Counted from the stretch's first letter, positions 24,118-37,300 are shown. The stretch: DNA of 64,000 nt from Membranipora membranacea (GCA_914767715.1 OU612066.1:4281001-4345000), one strand, 5' to 3'. Notes: a model not told the origin generated them from the sequence alone. Numbers and translations are program-made.

Positions 24118-26003
24118 ACTGTATGGATAACTCGAGAACCTCAGCAAAGGATGTGCAATCGGTTGTTTAATGAAATTTATAGCGCAAAATGGCATATTAT
24201 TACTTCAAATATCATTGGTGTATCATCGGTGTATTGGTAATCATCCAATGAAGTTGAAGCGACGATCAGTTTTGAGGTTATAAATGTCTTATCTAGAATA
24301 TTAGGATCTTTCTAATCATTGTTTCTGGGCAGACAAATCTTAATAAGTAGACCTGCGGTAAGTGTAAATCAGTGATTCCAATTCTATAGTATATCCTTTG
24401 AAAAATATGCATGCCCATCTTTAGGGTGATGCTTTAGGGCTTTTTTTGCAACATGATGTATAAATGCGGTGGGCCCTAGTGACCGAAATAACTGATAAAT
24501 CACCCAAGGCATCAGAACACCAAGCTTGCAGGAGGTGATCCTTTTATACTCTACTTTAAAAATATTTGTAAGAATACACACATATATACTTTTGTTTGTT
24601 CTTGAGGTCAACATGTTATTATTTTATTTTTTATCACATACTGATATGGAAACCTCAATAAGAAAGGTGCAATAATAACTGCCCCTCAGGGAAGCATTAA
24701 AGGCAGTAGTGTGACATTTTCATTTCAAAAACAGAATGCTGGTACTTTTTCATTTTTTAGTCTCATTCAATATTAGATGATGTCCTTTCGGGGTTGGGGG
24801 AGCATTTATATTCCCCAAAGGGACCCAAGCATTTATTTTTTAATTGTTGCATCTGTCAGTTATTTTTGATACAACACTGCCTTTTAATTTCAAATTAACC
24901 AATATACTTTAGATCGTTGACTCAATTACTACCATGATTTAAATGGTCAAATTACATCATTCTCTGCTCATTAGATGTGTAGCGGTACCAGATTGCATTC
25001 TGTCCTCATAAACGTATGACCATTTGTAAAAAAATTGTATGTTTATGGGCGTTCCTCTACGGGATTGATTATTGCCTAACATGAACTGAATTTGGCATAC
25101 ATCTGTAAAAGAGCTACACAACGTCTCTCCCAATTCACCACCAACTGATGCCATCGGTAAACAAAATGGGAAAAAAGCTCCGCTTGGCTTGTCCAAATTC
25201 ATCAATTTCTTCCTCAGGAATTAACAATCTGTATTTTACCTAACCCAAGAAAACATTGTCTTCATCAGAATTGTCGCATGTTTTTATGCAATAAAATCTC
25301 ACTTCATTGTTTCAGATATATTTTGCTGCTACTTCTATTCATGCAATAGAACAACCAGAGATTCCCTCTAGGCAATGGGGGCTGATACACACCCCACCTT
25401 TCATTATAGTTTACTTGAAAGCCTGACCTAAAGATTTGAAGTTGAGGTTAAAGCTATGGCTACACATGCCGTATCTTCCATAGGATTGGGGCATAGGATA
25501 GCTAAGTTAAATCTGGCAGATGCCCCAGTAAGGCTAACAAACATGTTCATTCTCTCCGTAGCAAGGCCAGCAAAGCCAGCAAAGCCTGTTGGTTAGATCT
25601 AAGTTTTCCATAGGCATTGAATCATTGATGCCTCTTTGTTTGGACACCAAATGGATAATTAATTTAGACAACGTTTTTCCTCACATTCAGAAGACCTTGT
25701 AAAAATGCAGACGTTTTGCTAGAGCTTATTATGGCAGTCAATTGAATATGAAATGCTCAATTTTTTAATGACTTGCGAGTATATTTTTAGTGTCAGATAT
25801 CGTAAATAGCACAAAATGTGACAATATGGACTGTGGACAAATGAAATTTGACCTAAATTACGACCATCTTTATAATGGATATTGACTTGTGATTGACGCA
25901 TCTTGTTTGACTGCTTCAGTCCTGCTGAGCTACATGAAACAAGCCCTCCAATCAGATAATATTTCTCTTTGTATGTAAGCTCGTTACTGGTCATTCCACA
26001 CAA
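24118..26003. other. Gene-free stretch between Ly6-D and Ly6-E
   Basis: About 1.9 kb of AT-rich sequence. The ORFs near 24.4, 25.0 and 25.8 kb have no recognisable domain, no splice support and unremarkable composition. Nothing else seen. Confidence 0.45.
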
Positions 26004-27148
26004 TCACAGCAGTGAACAAGAAAGAGGCAGCAACAGGAAGAAGAGGTTGAGGTAGTTTTGCTCCCCACTGTTGCAGTGCTCACTATCACAGCAATACACT
26101 CCTTGTCCATCCGAGTTTGCCTCAGCACAGATTAGCGAACAAGATCTAATCACAACAGACTCAAATACAGTTTTCTATAAATATAAATGCAGGGATAGTA
26201 GAACCACGTACGTCAGACATGTGCTCTTCAGAGAATAAGGTCCCATATCACTTCCTTCCCTGTACATAATACAAGAAAATGCCAAGAAGGACATACAAAC
26301 CTAGTAGTTGTGTTAAATTAATTTTAAAGTGTTGTAAAAGATTGTACCTAACTGTAGTACGTGATATCTGCCTGGGTAATATCACGTGATCATTCAGTGA
26401 TATCACGCACTGAATGTAACTGGTGCCTTGCAAATATTTGTATTCAAAATTTGTTCTTCATGATCAACCTGATGGAAATTTTATTTCAGTACCATGCATT
26501 TTCCAGAGCATCCTGTGGAAGGAATCTTGTGCTTATTGAACAGAGTCACTTCTGCACAGTCATCATTATCGCCAGAGGTACACGAGTAACAGCTCACTCC
26601 TAAAATATAGGATGAACTGCAACCACACTGATATACATTGTTGTATAGATGTGTTCTTAACAGGAGGCTGAACAGTCAAGGAAGGATACGTTTTTTGAGA
26701 GATAATTATTTATTATATTTATCATACAGATTAAACCTGTCTGTATAATAAATAATTAGGTAATGAATAACTATAAATAAATGAATAAATAAATAACAAC
26801 AACAAAAATAAAAAAAAATTATGTAATGCTAATTTTATGCTTCGTACTTGAGCTGCATCTCACCTACAGCAATAACTTGTCCATCAAAGACCTATTGAAT
26901 CTAGGAAGGAAGTCCGCTGAGCAGGGAAATTATTTACACGCTTGATCTCACAGATCTGTGCTTCAGTTGTATTCAGTAATCTTTCAAATAAGTATTATAT
27001 CTTACATAGCTTTGGACTTTAGTCAGATATGAAGTGACATCTAGTATACCAGTTGTTTCATACAGTTTAGACACCAACCTTGCGTCTTCATAGGAAGAGT
27101 GACGAAAATTGAAGCTAAAACTAGGAGTGAGAGAGGAAAATACATCAT
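26004..27148 (-). CDS. Divergent Ly6/uPAR GPI-anchored protein, copy E
   Basis: Three exons: 27079-27148 (ATG at 27148; a second ATG follows directly), 26493-26599 and 26004-26174 (TGA), phases 1 and 0, 115 aa. Exon 1 is a hydrophobic signal peptide (MMYFPLSLLVLASIFVTLP). Exon 2 begins VSCYSCTSG and exon 3 contains GVYCCDSEHCNSGE followed by a hydrophobic end (FFLLLPLSCSLL). All ten Ly6 cysteines are kept although the rest of the sequence is well diverged from copies A-D. The exon phases match the cluster, so this is an ancient member. Donors gttggt (exon 1) and gtactg (exon 2) are weaker than in the other copies. Confidence 0.83.
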
Positions 27149-29171
27149 AGATTGAAAAGATGACTTTTAATTAACAAGTCTCACAGAGAAAACATGTTGG
27201 GTCAAACAATGTGTCACGTTATGGACTGCTATGTGAGCCGCCTCTCAAGGGAAGATGATTCATGCTCAACACACCTTTCTCTGTAACCTTTTCCAAATTG
27301 TGATGGTGTCCCTAAAATTATGACACTAAAGTGAAAGTCAAATTAAAAAATGAGACCAATTTTTTTGGCTGAATATTGCATCAAACATACGTCGATCTTA
27401 CAGGCATGAGTTAAAACCTTCAATCTGAACATTATTGTTCTGACATCTGTCAAACAACTTTCAAATATTTAAAGTTTTGTTTGATCTTCGAAACTTTGCT
27501 TCAAGTTTCTGGGAGCAGCTGTCTGGACAAGTGAGGGAAAAATGTTTCCTATGTTGAATGTCCCCCCCCCCCCTTCTCCCGTGAGTTGCAGTAAGCAGTC
27601 CCCAAAGTTAAAGCATTTATTAAACGCGCATTCAGCCCAAAGAAAAATATCTTGAGGTCTTCAGTCTTTAGATTGCACAGCGTACCACAAATCCTTCCGC
27701 TCAGCCGCCCCAGTTGAGCAAAGCAATGTATGATTTCCTGTCAGTAACGTGAAAGAAAGGACTTTTGCCTTCACAGTTCAAATTTTGTACAAGTAGTATT
27801 CATATGCTGGCTCTACATAGTTTGAAATTTATGTAACTATGTGATTCTGTCCAGTTTGGCTGTTTTATTTACTTAAATTCCCAAAAACACATCATATGTG
27901 TGCGTAAGGGAGAATGCAGAGCTGGAATAGTTCAGCAGTGTTACTTGGGGAAAGGAGGTATACCATTCCTTGTAATAAAGAAATGGTTAGAGCTCAGAAG
28001 ATAAAAGTCTGTTTGACTTAAGGATCTGTCAAATCTCCAGGTTATTCAAATATGTAGTGAATTTTTGACATGAGTGAATGATCACTATGTGCCAGGACCA
28101 ACATACTGTATATATAATTGTATTTGTAAATAAGTTATGAGGTACGTTTTCTAAATATCGTTTCACTCTTTTGCAATGTCAGATATTTTATGTCATATAT
28201 AAGTGGTAGTTCCTTTGGTGACTATATGATGAAAAACAGCAGGCTGCATGACAACGATGAATGACAAGAATTATGTGCTTTAACCTAATGACGAAATACG
28301 CTCTGGTTTGCACGATTATGGCAGTTTTGATATTTCATTCAGAACCTAAATACAGAAGCCATTATTACAGCAATGCCATGTTTGTAAATTTGAACTCAAT
28401 TCTACTGTATAGACAACCATCCACATTTAATTCATTATGTGCATTGGGACTATTTTGTTGTGAGGCATTCACACTAGAAAAGGATTGCGCAGCGTCTGAG
28501 CCAGGTGCTGCAACGCTGCCGCCAAGTAGGCTGCCAATTATTTATATGGCAGTATTTGTGTAAGTTTCAATGTGAATTAAATTATTATTGTTACTATGAC
28601 AATTGCCATGGTCTTACATATTCCAATATTACTTTTTTCCCTACAAGATGTTGAATTCTTGCATTAGAGAAAAAAAACTCTCAAAATCGCACCTCAAGTA
28701 TAGAATCTGCCCCATGATATTTCCCCTTTACTAACCAACACATAAAAGCTCATAACAGATCAGAACAGTATATCTTCGTTTTTAGCAAGTTTTCAAGATA
28801 AGCCCAATTGAGCTCTGTTTTCCTATGCTGGTGGTTGGTTGTTGTAACGGACTAGGATTACACTAATATAGGCTTTTTCACCAGCTTGTATAGAAGGAAC
28901 CCTTACATCAACAGGTACCAGATTATGTTGTGTGGTAACATGGCACCATTGTTGTAGATTTCCAACATTGTGTTACGTATCAACAAAATTTTATTGGACA
29001 TAAATTCTAATAATGCTAACAATGTTCATGTAGAGGCCTGTAGTGACAACATTGACAGTCAACTTTTCCTTTATGGGCAAATTACAAAGAAAGAAAGAAT
29101 GAAATAAAGTATAGTGATTGTTTTAATTAAAAACAAAATGTGTGATCGAAATTAATATTACCCTCTGGCAG
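27149..29171. other. Gene-free stretch with one ambiguous GC-rich patch
   Basis: Mostly AT-rich. It contains a run of C at about 27562-27573. A GC-rich patch at 28484-28535 is open on both strands. On minus it follows a good acceptor (attggcag) and reads YLAAALQHLAQTLRNPF before a stop, so it could be a stray terminal exon, but no partner exon was found. Confidence 0.4.
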
Positions 29172-30443
29172 CCATCATCGGAAACACCACATCAAGTACG
29201 ACACTCAGATACACGCCGAGAACTGAGCGACAGGAAAAAAGCAGAGAGAGAAATGGAGACATTCGTGTTATTCCGTAGTTCAGGTAAGCAGACTAATTAT
29301 TGTAGAGTCTGTTGTTGATAGTTCTACATCTCTTGATAATAAGCTGAGCAGCCAGCAATGATCTTGAGAGATTCTCATAATGTCGTCGCTCACCTGTATA
29401 CATAATGAGTAGCTCCTTCCTCATCTCATGCGCTGTTGATACTAAACAATTATAAGCCGTCTCCATAGGCATCACCTAGGAAATATCAGATGGAATATGG
29501 GTGACACGAAGAGCTGAATGCTGGAAACTTACTTTATACCAGTAAACATGATACCACTACCACCAGGTGAGAGGGATCTGCGATTTTGTTTTTGTTATGA
29601 CATACATACTACTGCTTAGCATAGCTGAAGCTGAGTGAACTAACACTGTTTATAGCGTAATGTACCTCCACAGGGTTGATGAAGTGTTGATTCAGTGCAG
29701 CTTGGGACAGGGTATCATTACTCGATCCACACTTCTCGTCTTCAGTCTTCCTCATTTTGAGTGAGCGAGCTTCAAAACATAATCAATGCATGCTAATATG
29801 TTAAATGTAGTTATAACCTGTAGGACCAATGGCTTTATTTGGCCTCTTTAATTAAAGTGAGGAGAAAACTGCCACATACTTAGTTTTCATGTGTCTTACT
29901 TATCAAGAACCAATGGTTTGTGTCGGTTTGGTAGATTGACTCTCTGAAGTGGCTGTAACATTGGCAGTCACATGAGAAAGATTGGCTGATAGAGTCAGTT
30001 CCTGACTATAACACTTGTATATTATTGAACATCTAACCAGAGTATTGCGGATTTCCAGCTCTCTTGATAGCCTTTATTCTTTGTTTTATACATTTATCTT
30101 CTGAATTATCCGGCATCTTCAGAATATCATGTTCTTCAGCCACTATAACCTGTGCGATCTCTGTCAACAAAAGCATGTTTGACCCGGTCAATGAGTGTTT
30201 GAATTCACACCTAATTATTGACACACCATTATATTACTGTAATGAAGCCTAAATAATGTACCATTACCAGCTAAATAGATGTAATGCCATATTGATCAGA
30301 TCCATTGGAGCAGTGTTTTGGCATAAACAACAAATCTCTCAATTTCAACCCCCAACAATAACATGTCTTTTAATAATAGGCGATGCATGGCACACAGCAA
30401 CCAGAGAGAAGTTCATCAACAAATGGAAAGACCCAGACAACAG
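29172..30443 (+). CDS. Possible plus-strand gene: two exons antisense to the unknown gene (tentative)
   Basis: Candidate exons 29172-29283 and 30380-30443. The first follows ccctctggcag and ends in CAG/gtaagc, the second follows taataatag and ends in CAG/gtatac. They join in phase 1 and read RRELSDRKKAEREMETFVLF then GDAWHTATREKFINKWKDPD. The charged, helix-like composition and matching phases argue for coding. I could not find a start, a stop or further exons, and I do not recognise the protein. The second exon lies between exons of the minus-strand model. Confidence 0.3.
29293..30210 (-). CDS. Unrecognised protein, C-terminal exons
   Basis: Three minus-strand exons: 30038-30210, 29666-29769 and 29293-29475 (stop at 29293), joined in phases 1 and 0 with canonical sites. 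Readable segments are LLLTEIAQVIVAEEHDIL, KCIKQRIKAIKRAGNPQYS, MRKTEDEKCGSSNDTL and the C-terminal part METAYNCLVSTAHEMRKELL...RSLLAAQLIIKRCRTINN, mostly helical and basic. I do not recognise the family. The first exon needs an upstream exon ending in phase 2. It may continue from the reading frame at 30603-31787, but the evident donor there ends in phase 1, so either a small exon is missing from this model or these are two genes. Confidence 0.55.
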
Positions 30444-30602
30444 GTATACTTTAAAGCCTAGGTCTATGGCAATGTATAATAGGTTCCCTTAATTTTTTGG
30501 AAAACCTAAAATAAGGGTCGGGAGAGCCAGTAAAAAACTACCGGAGACCCCTGTATTGGATCAGACCTGTGACCTAGCCTTCAGACAAAGTTATTTCAAC
30601 TG

Positions 30603-31787
30603 TTAATTACCATGATAAAACGGATCTTTCATGAATGCAGGGACATCAGTGGTAGAAGAAGTGGGAAGTGTTGGTAATGACCACTTCTTATCGTCAGAAT
30701 GAGCTAAACTTTCATCTTTAGTTAGGCCTGGATTCAGAGTCTTTGCTGTGCAAAGTGCAGCATCACATTTGGCAACAATACTGCGCACTGGCTCCTCAGA
30801 CATTCCAAAGTCACGGCGCCCAAAACTGTACTGACTTCTGATGGCAAGTATTGTGTCTTTCACAGAGAGATGGGAATCCCCTGGTTTCCCATCGCAACTA
30901 TGTAATTTTAGAATGATGTGCTCGAAGCTTTCTATTGGTGCAATTTCTTTCTTTGATTTCTTAGACATTAATGATACAACTTGGAAGTCCTTGCCATTCT
31001 TTGCAAGCTCAACCTTAACAAACATCTTCTTTGCCCACAAAACAAACTGCTGTGCTCTTGTCTCAAAATTCAAAGAGGGGTTTTCTTGGATTATACTTTG
31101 TGGTGATGATGCGGAATCATGAGGTCGTTGTTGAGTCACCCTATGGCTACAGTCCTTCGGACTCTCTTTCTCAGAATTATCATTGTCATTATCATTATCT
31201 CTTGGTAAGGACTTGTGGCTGAGAGTTGCGCCAGAATGAAACTCACTGCTCAGCCCACATTGAGCATGAAAAGCTAGTATCTGGAAATCCTCGTCATACA
31301 TGGGAGTTGTTGGTGTTGAATCCCTCTTTGCACCCGACGTGGTTTTAGGCTCATAGCCTGGCGAAGACGCAAGATTTGACCGACCAGAGCCTGGACTAGT
31401 AAATGACAAATAATCTCCAGGGATGGCAGATTTGATTTTTGCTTCTTTTATATTCATCTTTGTCTGAACTTCAGAATTGACACTGCAATATGGCAATAAT
31501 GCTGGCATTCCAGCATGTTTGAGAGCTTCTTCGGATGGGATTCGCTGATGGAGGAGATTATTAAGAAACAGCGTATACAATTCATATGTGAGAGGTCCAA
31601 ATCTTTGCCTCATATTTTTCATATTGGTGGAGAAGTTTCCTGATAATTTTGGCAAGTGCTGAGTAGTTATTGATCTGGTAGCCTCACTCTTGCATCCGGG
31701 TTTATGGTCTAACCGCCGATCTTCTTTATCAGAATGGGATTCAGTTTCATCTTTCTTTGGTTCCTCTTTCTTGTCGTGAAAACTCAT
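30603..31787 (-). CDS. Unrecognised protein, long N-terminal exon (about 394 codons)
   Basis: Open from ATG at 31787 (MSFHDKKEEPKKDETES) to TAA at 30603, or to a possible donor (CATG/gtaatt, exon ending at about 30609). The N-terminus is highly charged. Near residue 60 there is a folded-looking helical segment (FGPLTYELYTLFLNNLLHQR, then PSEEALKHAGMPALLPYC). The middle is Ser/Thr/Pro-rich with a DNDNDNDN run, and a second ordered segment follows near residue 260 (QQFVLWAKKMFVKVELAKNG). The length and amino-acid mix strongly suggest real coding. The family is not recognised. It probably continues into the exons at 29293-30210, though the splice phase is unresolved. Confidence 0.65.
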   Translation of the reverse strand: MSFHDKKEEPKKDETESHSDKEDRRLDHKPGCKSEATRSITTQHLPKLSGNFSTNMKNMRQRFGPLTYELYTLFLNNLLHQRIPSEEALKHAGMPALLPYCSVNSEVQTKMNIKEAKIKSAIPGDYLSFTSPGSGRSNLASSPGYEPKTTSGAKRDSTPTTPMYDEDFQILAFHAQCGLSSEFHSGATLSHKSLPRDNDNDNDNSEKESPKDCSHRVTQQRPHDSASSPQSIIQENPSLNFETRAQQFVLWAKKMFVKVELAKNGKDFQVVSLMSKKSKKEIAPIESFEHIILKLHSCDGKPGDSHLSVKDTILAIRSQYSFGRRDFGMSEEPVRSIVAKCDAALCTAKTLNPGLTKDESLAHSDDKKWSLPTLPTSSTTDVPAFMKDPFYHGN

Positions 31788-34370
31788 TGCGGGCAACAAG
31801 GATTTATAATGCCCTTTTATCAACAAATGACGAAGTCTAGGGCAATTATACACTCTGTCGTACCTTTCTGGTCGGGTAAAAGTTCTTGTTAGTCTGGCTT
31901 ATCTGCAATAAAATTTCTCTGTCAATTAGAAAAAGCGATGATTTACTAAAGCATTTAATCGCTATCAGTATCACATAGCTCAAAATTATCACTCACCAGG
32001 TATTTCAATTAAACAAATTCATTCCCAAATCGGCGAATTCAGAATTGAAAGTATATTATTTAGTTTCATCAATGAATGAGCTATTTGGGAGCGAGAGCCT
32101 GGCATTTATCGCTCACTCACTGAATGAGCGATCACGATCACGTTGTGATTTTGGCTGTTTCTAATTCTAATTGAAAGATCCCCCTGACTGATACTGAACT
32201 GACTTTTTTTACTCCCTGATATCAGGGAGCATTCTCCCTCCTGCTATGATGATGATGGCCCAAGGAGCACTAATTTTTGCTTTAAGTTGAATATGCTGTT
32301 TGTATCCGAATCTTCAATACAAATTAAGTTATTGCTGTACTGACCTGACAGTAAAAAAGATCAAACAAACCAAGCAAATGAATTTGGAAACCTTATTTTT
32401 GACTTTATTATCTTTGTGAAGTGAGTTCTGCTATTCTATTGTAGCCTCAAAAAAGTGTTTTAGCTGGAATGTCGTAAATGTGTTTTTACTTGTCTATGGT
32501 AGCTAGTAAAATCTACAATCCTGATTAATTCAATTGTCGAGGGTGTAATGGAACACCCGATGGGTATATAGGATTATAGGTTTACATCTTGTTAGTTTCT
32601 CTTTCAATATTGTGACAAGGTTGGGCAGGTAGAGGTATTTCCAGATTTCCCTCTGCACTCTTCAACTCCCAACAGGATAGTCTGTACCTTCAGCTGAAAG
32701 CAGGTATGAAACATATACTTAGTAATAGGGCCATTTAGAGATACGAGGGCATGGTTGCTGTATTTATTTTAACATTTCTTTTGGTCAATTGTCACTGGGA
32801 GCAATGAACTAAACCTTCGTTCATTGCTGGGAGTGTTGTGTTGTGTGTGCGCTTCTCTTCTCTCTGTCTTCCATGCTTCTTTCTGCTAAACGTTACTACC
32901 TTTATTCATTGCCAACCTAATCTTAAGAATGAAGTATTTAAACTATATAGTGTCACTTCCTTTATAGTTTCTGACTGCGCACCTAATCTTCCTATGACTT
33001 AAACCATTCTCCCTGCCTAAATAGTTGAACATTACTCCTTGCTTAAATGACGAACTAGAGAATTTTTCAACTGTAGTTTTTTATTTTATACATGATGATA
33101 TTTCTTCATATGTTGGAATCACCACACATACCTTATACTTGTGGAATCAGACCAAGTCGGTGTCCATTTCGATAGATTGTCAAACCAATGAGTGATAGGT
33201 CAAAGGAGAATCATTTGCTCCCAGGTGATAACTTGTAGGTTTACCTTAACTTGTGAGACAGCGAATTTGTGAAAAAGGATTATAAGATTAGGTAGAAAAT
33301 TTAGATTGAGAAAAAATAACAGGCATACATAGCTGGAATGTAACATACTTGCCTGACAAATTTCAGAGGATAGCCTACCTTGCAATAGCCTTGGCTGGTA
33401 CAACCCCTTTGGACCTTATATATTGTCTTCAACAAGCTTTAGAAGTGTGATGAATAACTGAATAACTCAGGAATCTCATCATTGCTACTGGCCTGCTTGT
33501 AAAAAAACTTGTGTATAGCCAAGGAGTGCGGTTCATTTATATCAAAATGTATAACTTTGTCTATATGAGCTTCCTTTACAATCAGTAGGTCTTATAGTAT
33601 GACAACCTTGGTGCTGTCTGCAGTGGTTGATTGTATCATTTAGGATTTCGGTGCACTGCTACCAAAAAACCTGCAATGAGTGTTTGACAGCCGAACAACG
33701 AGTAGTAGCCATCTTATCATCCCAACTGGATTGTAGCAGCTCTTTTGTTGGTGCTGAGTTGTAGTATCGTTAAACATTATTCTACGACAACATCCATTAC
33801 ATTTTTTTATTTTTGCTGTGCAAATTATTTTGATACTGCGGAGGCAGTAGTTTTGCACAACTGGGAGCTTCTGTGGGTTCAGGATTTTAGTGTATAGGAA
33901 GAATTCATGTGCAACTGTATTGAGCTCTTTCATGTCTGGATTAGGAACCGTTAATTGCATTAGGCTTGGATTAATCTATTTATGTCTAATTGACTGGTCA
34001 TGCCAATGAATATTGAAGAGGCTCATTCATTCGACTTTCATGTTATTACTGCATAATTATTATACAGTCCTCATTTGTAAGCGGCAATAGTCATAATTGT
34101 GGAGTCTGATTGCATAGGAATAAATGATTTAGTCTCGAGAATGATGCGATTCTGGTACCAATGTTCTTGATCATTCATTCAAAACCCTAGCGATTTCTTC
34201 CTCAGGTTGTCAATGATTCAGGTATTAATCTTGTTCCGTTTTATTATAGGATTACAAAACATGAGGTGATCTAGCTAATTGATGGACTGTGACACATTTT
34301 GATAGTGATACTGAGAATTACACATTCTGTGACAGGTTGTTTTATGTCATTTGTAGACTGTGATGTGGAG
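31788..34370. other. Intergenic region between the unknown gene and p190 RhoGAP
   Basis: A divergent spacer of about 2.6 kb that should hold both promoters and possibly non-coding 5' exons of p190. No coding exon recognised. A foldback element lies at 32795-32833. A gtgacag acceptor at 34331-34335 could start the first p190 exon shown here. Confidence 0.45.
32795..32833. mobile_element. Micro-foldback (CAATGAAC family) with 7-bp flanking repeats
   Basis: CTGGGAG at 32795-32801 and 32827-32833 flanks 25 bp with arms CAATGAAC and GTTCATTG. Confidence 0.5.
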
Positions 34371-37300
34371 ATGGCTAATAAGAGGGCATCAGACACCCCT
34401 CCCCATTGTTATACTGTATCTGTGGTAGGCCTGTCTGGTACTGACTCTATTAAAGGTAAGCAGACACAACCTCTGTTACACATACCAGATTTTTGTATAT
34501 TTTATGCTCAGCCTTTCTATATTGTCTGAACAAGCTGGTTTTGATGAGCATGTTTTGTAGCTTATGTTGTGTGGCTTCTCATTGTAACATCCACAGAGAC
34601 AATTATGTAAGACCTGTCAAAATGACCTCTGGTCGTGTTTCAGGTGTTCATAATGCCTACGGAAATATTTATGGGTCTAAGGACTGTAATACTTGTCTGC
34701 CTTCTTTGCCTGAGGGTTCTCTTGGCATACGAATAAGGGTGTACAGACTATTATTTTCTCAGTTTAATTCTCAATTGCCTTGGGCTGAGTGACAAAAACT
34801 GACTAGTCACTACTCAGAGCAAAGTTACTAAATACTCATTGCTCATAGTTAGCACAATGCTGTGAGATATACAAATAGATGCACCAAGTTTGGCATGTGT
34901 AAAAGATTTGTGACATCAGATAAGTTTGTTTATAAAATGTCAACCACAGTGTTTATCAGTGGGTAGTATGTCCTATTATCCCTCCTCTGTTTATTCTTAC
35001 TCTTTGGTAATGTGTCCTACTATCAGATCAGAGGTTTACAGTCTGTTGCTACTGAATACTTTTTTAAGCCAAAATTGTATGAATAGCAACCTCTAGTACA
35101 GTTTTTAGTAATCACATGAGGAAATTCTCACAATATATCTACAATAGTATGGTTTATTTACTGTTCCTGGTTTGGATGATTATCAGCATACATCGCAGCA
35201 GCGTGCCAATTCTAATCCACAAATCAGTGAACTAGGGATGAAAAAGGAAATCAGTATCAGAAATCCTGAGACCAAGTTTAAATTGTTTTTTTTCTTCTCC
35301 TCCCTTAGGACCGATTGGAGTAGGAAAGAGTTGTCTGTGTAACAGATTTGTGAGACCAGCAGAAGATGATTTCTACATGAACCACGAGTCTCTGCTGAGC
35401 GCAGCAGATTTTAACGGGCCAGTAGTTAATAATAACCACTGGTTATACTGGGGGCTGACCAGTCGACTGGCAGACGACGGAGCTGAGTACTCATTCCATG
35501 TCGTGGAGCAGACTGAGTTCCTCGATGACACAACATTCGCTCCACTTCGGGGCGGTAAGAACGATAACTATCTCAAAAGATGTCCGGAAGTTAAGCTACA
35601 GTCTGGTGAGAAGCTGATGTATATCTGCAGAGATCAGCTAGGTAAGGAGACGAGTTATGTACTGTTATACCTATCAGCACTGTAACAGGGCTAAGATGTG
35701 TATCTAGTGTGTTGTATGTTTATGTACTTCATAGAGATAAGAAATGTTTAATGGTCAACACGCCTAAAATTCCAGCATACCTACATGTTGGTTTGCCATG
35801 TTGCCGAGTTTTGTAGGCCTTCCTCTTTACCAGCTGTGTTGGCAATGTATGTAGGAAGTGTCATTAGTTTAAAAGGAGGTTAATTTTGATGAGTGGTACT
35901 CAGCCAGGCCGATCAATCAAACGACCACAATTATTTTCATAGCGATTCTTAATCTCCACCCTTATAGGCTGCTACCTGTGCCGGGTACTGAGACACTCAA
36001 TAATTCTGCTCTAAATTAGAGACCTGAATAATATAGTCAGTGTCTGATGTGCTCAGAGATTTCTGATTTCCCGATATTTTAAGATATTATATGAGACTGG
36101 CCCCAGCTTTCTGAGTATATTGAGCCTTTTCTCTGGATTATCTAACATCATATAATAATTGTCTATGATTAGGTGTACGGTACTTGTGGTATGGTTAGAG
36201 TAACTGGTGATTAGATTCAGCCCCTTGACCTGTACATAATCATGATACACCCCTATCAGAATCACCTGCAGTAATACTAGGTTTGGGCTGGTCTTAAACT
36301 GCTCAAATTCCTCTATCAAATGCTAGGAATGCCTTTTATTTTGTGGATACCACCAAAAACGCTGTCAAACCTGACTTTTCATCAGTTCGACCTTAGCGTT
36401 TTGTAATCAAATTGAAAAGACATTGAGTATCTTAAACTCGATTTCAACTTCTTATTCTGAACTGTAAAGGTTTTGACATTTAGGAAAAAATCGATACTTG
36501 TAAGTTGAGCCAAGAATTTAAAATATTCAAATTATATTGTGAAGAAATATTGTGTCATGTATGAATAACTATTACATCATCTTAGTGCAATAGTTGGGAC
36601 AATAAACTGAGTTTTTCACTTCTCTTTCCTTGATGGCTATTCTCATCCCCATTGATCACCACAAAATCTCCTCAGCAGCATAATACAAGAATACTAAAAG
36701 GCCATACTGTCCTACTACCAAATATTATAGATACTTAATTGATAATACTAATTAAAAGTCATTGTTACTACTTACTACAATGTCATATAACACAACAGGA
36801 TGTGGCCTAAGTCCTGTAAAGGGTTGTGATTTTTTAGTGACTCAGTATTGCCAAACTTTCTTTACTTAACGTGTCTCATGAATGAAAGTCACCTAGACAT
36901 TGAAAACAGTGTATCTATTCATTGAGGAGCCAGTGCAAAACTTGCTATTAATTTTAATTGAATCTTAACCACTAGTCCTCTTGTTCACAACAAACACAAT
37001 AAGCAATAGTTTATGTTATTAAATCACTCTACTTTGTCTGTCAGACTTGGTTGATGATCGGTCTGTGGAGGCTGTCAGACCATTCTGCAGATGGAGAGAC
37101 ACATAATATAGCAATACAAGTATGAAAAGCAATCAGAAAGAAATACCCATGGTGTTATTTTGTAATCTGTAGTATGCGTGTGTCCAGATGTCACTGCGGG
37201 TGAGGCCATTGATGGTCAATTTCAGATGGAATCCATTCTGATTTTAGCCTATCTAGCCGCACTATCTACCCAACACCACTATCCTAATTTGCTGATTTCT

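Noticed and set aside
32683-32704. Short plus-strand exon candidate between an acceptor at 32682 and a donor (reads DSLYLQLKAG)
   Set aside because: Too short, and its phase does not fit either neighbouring model.
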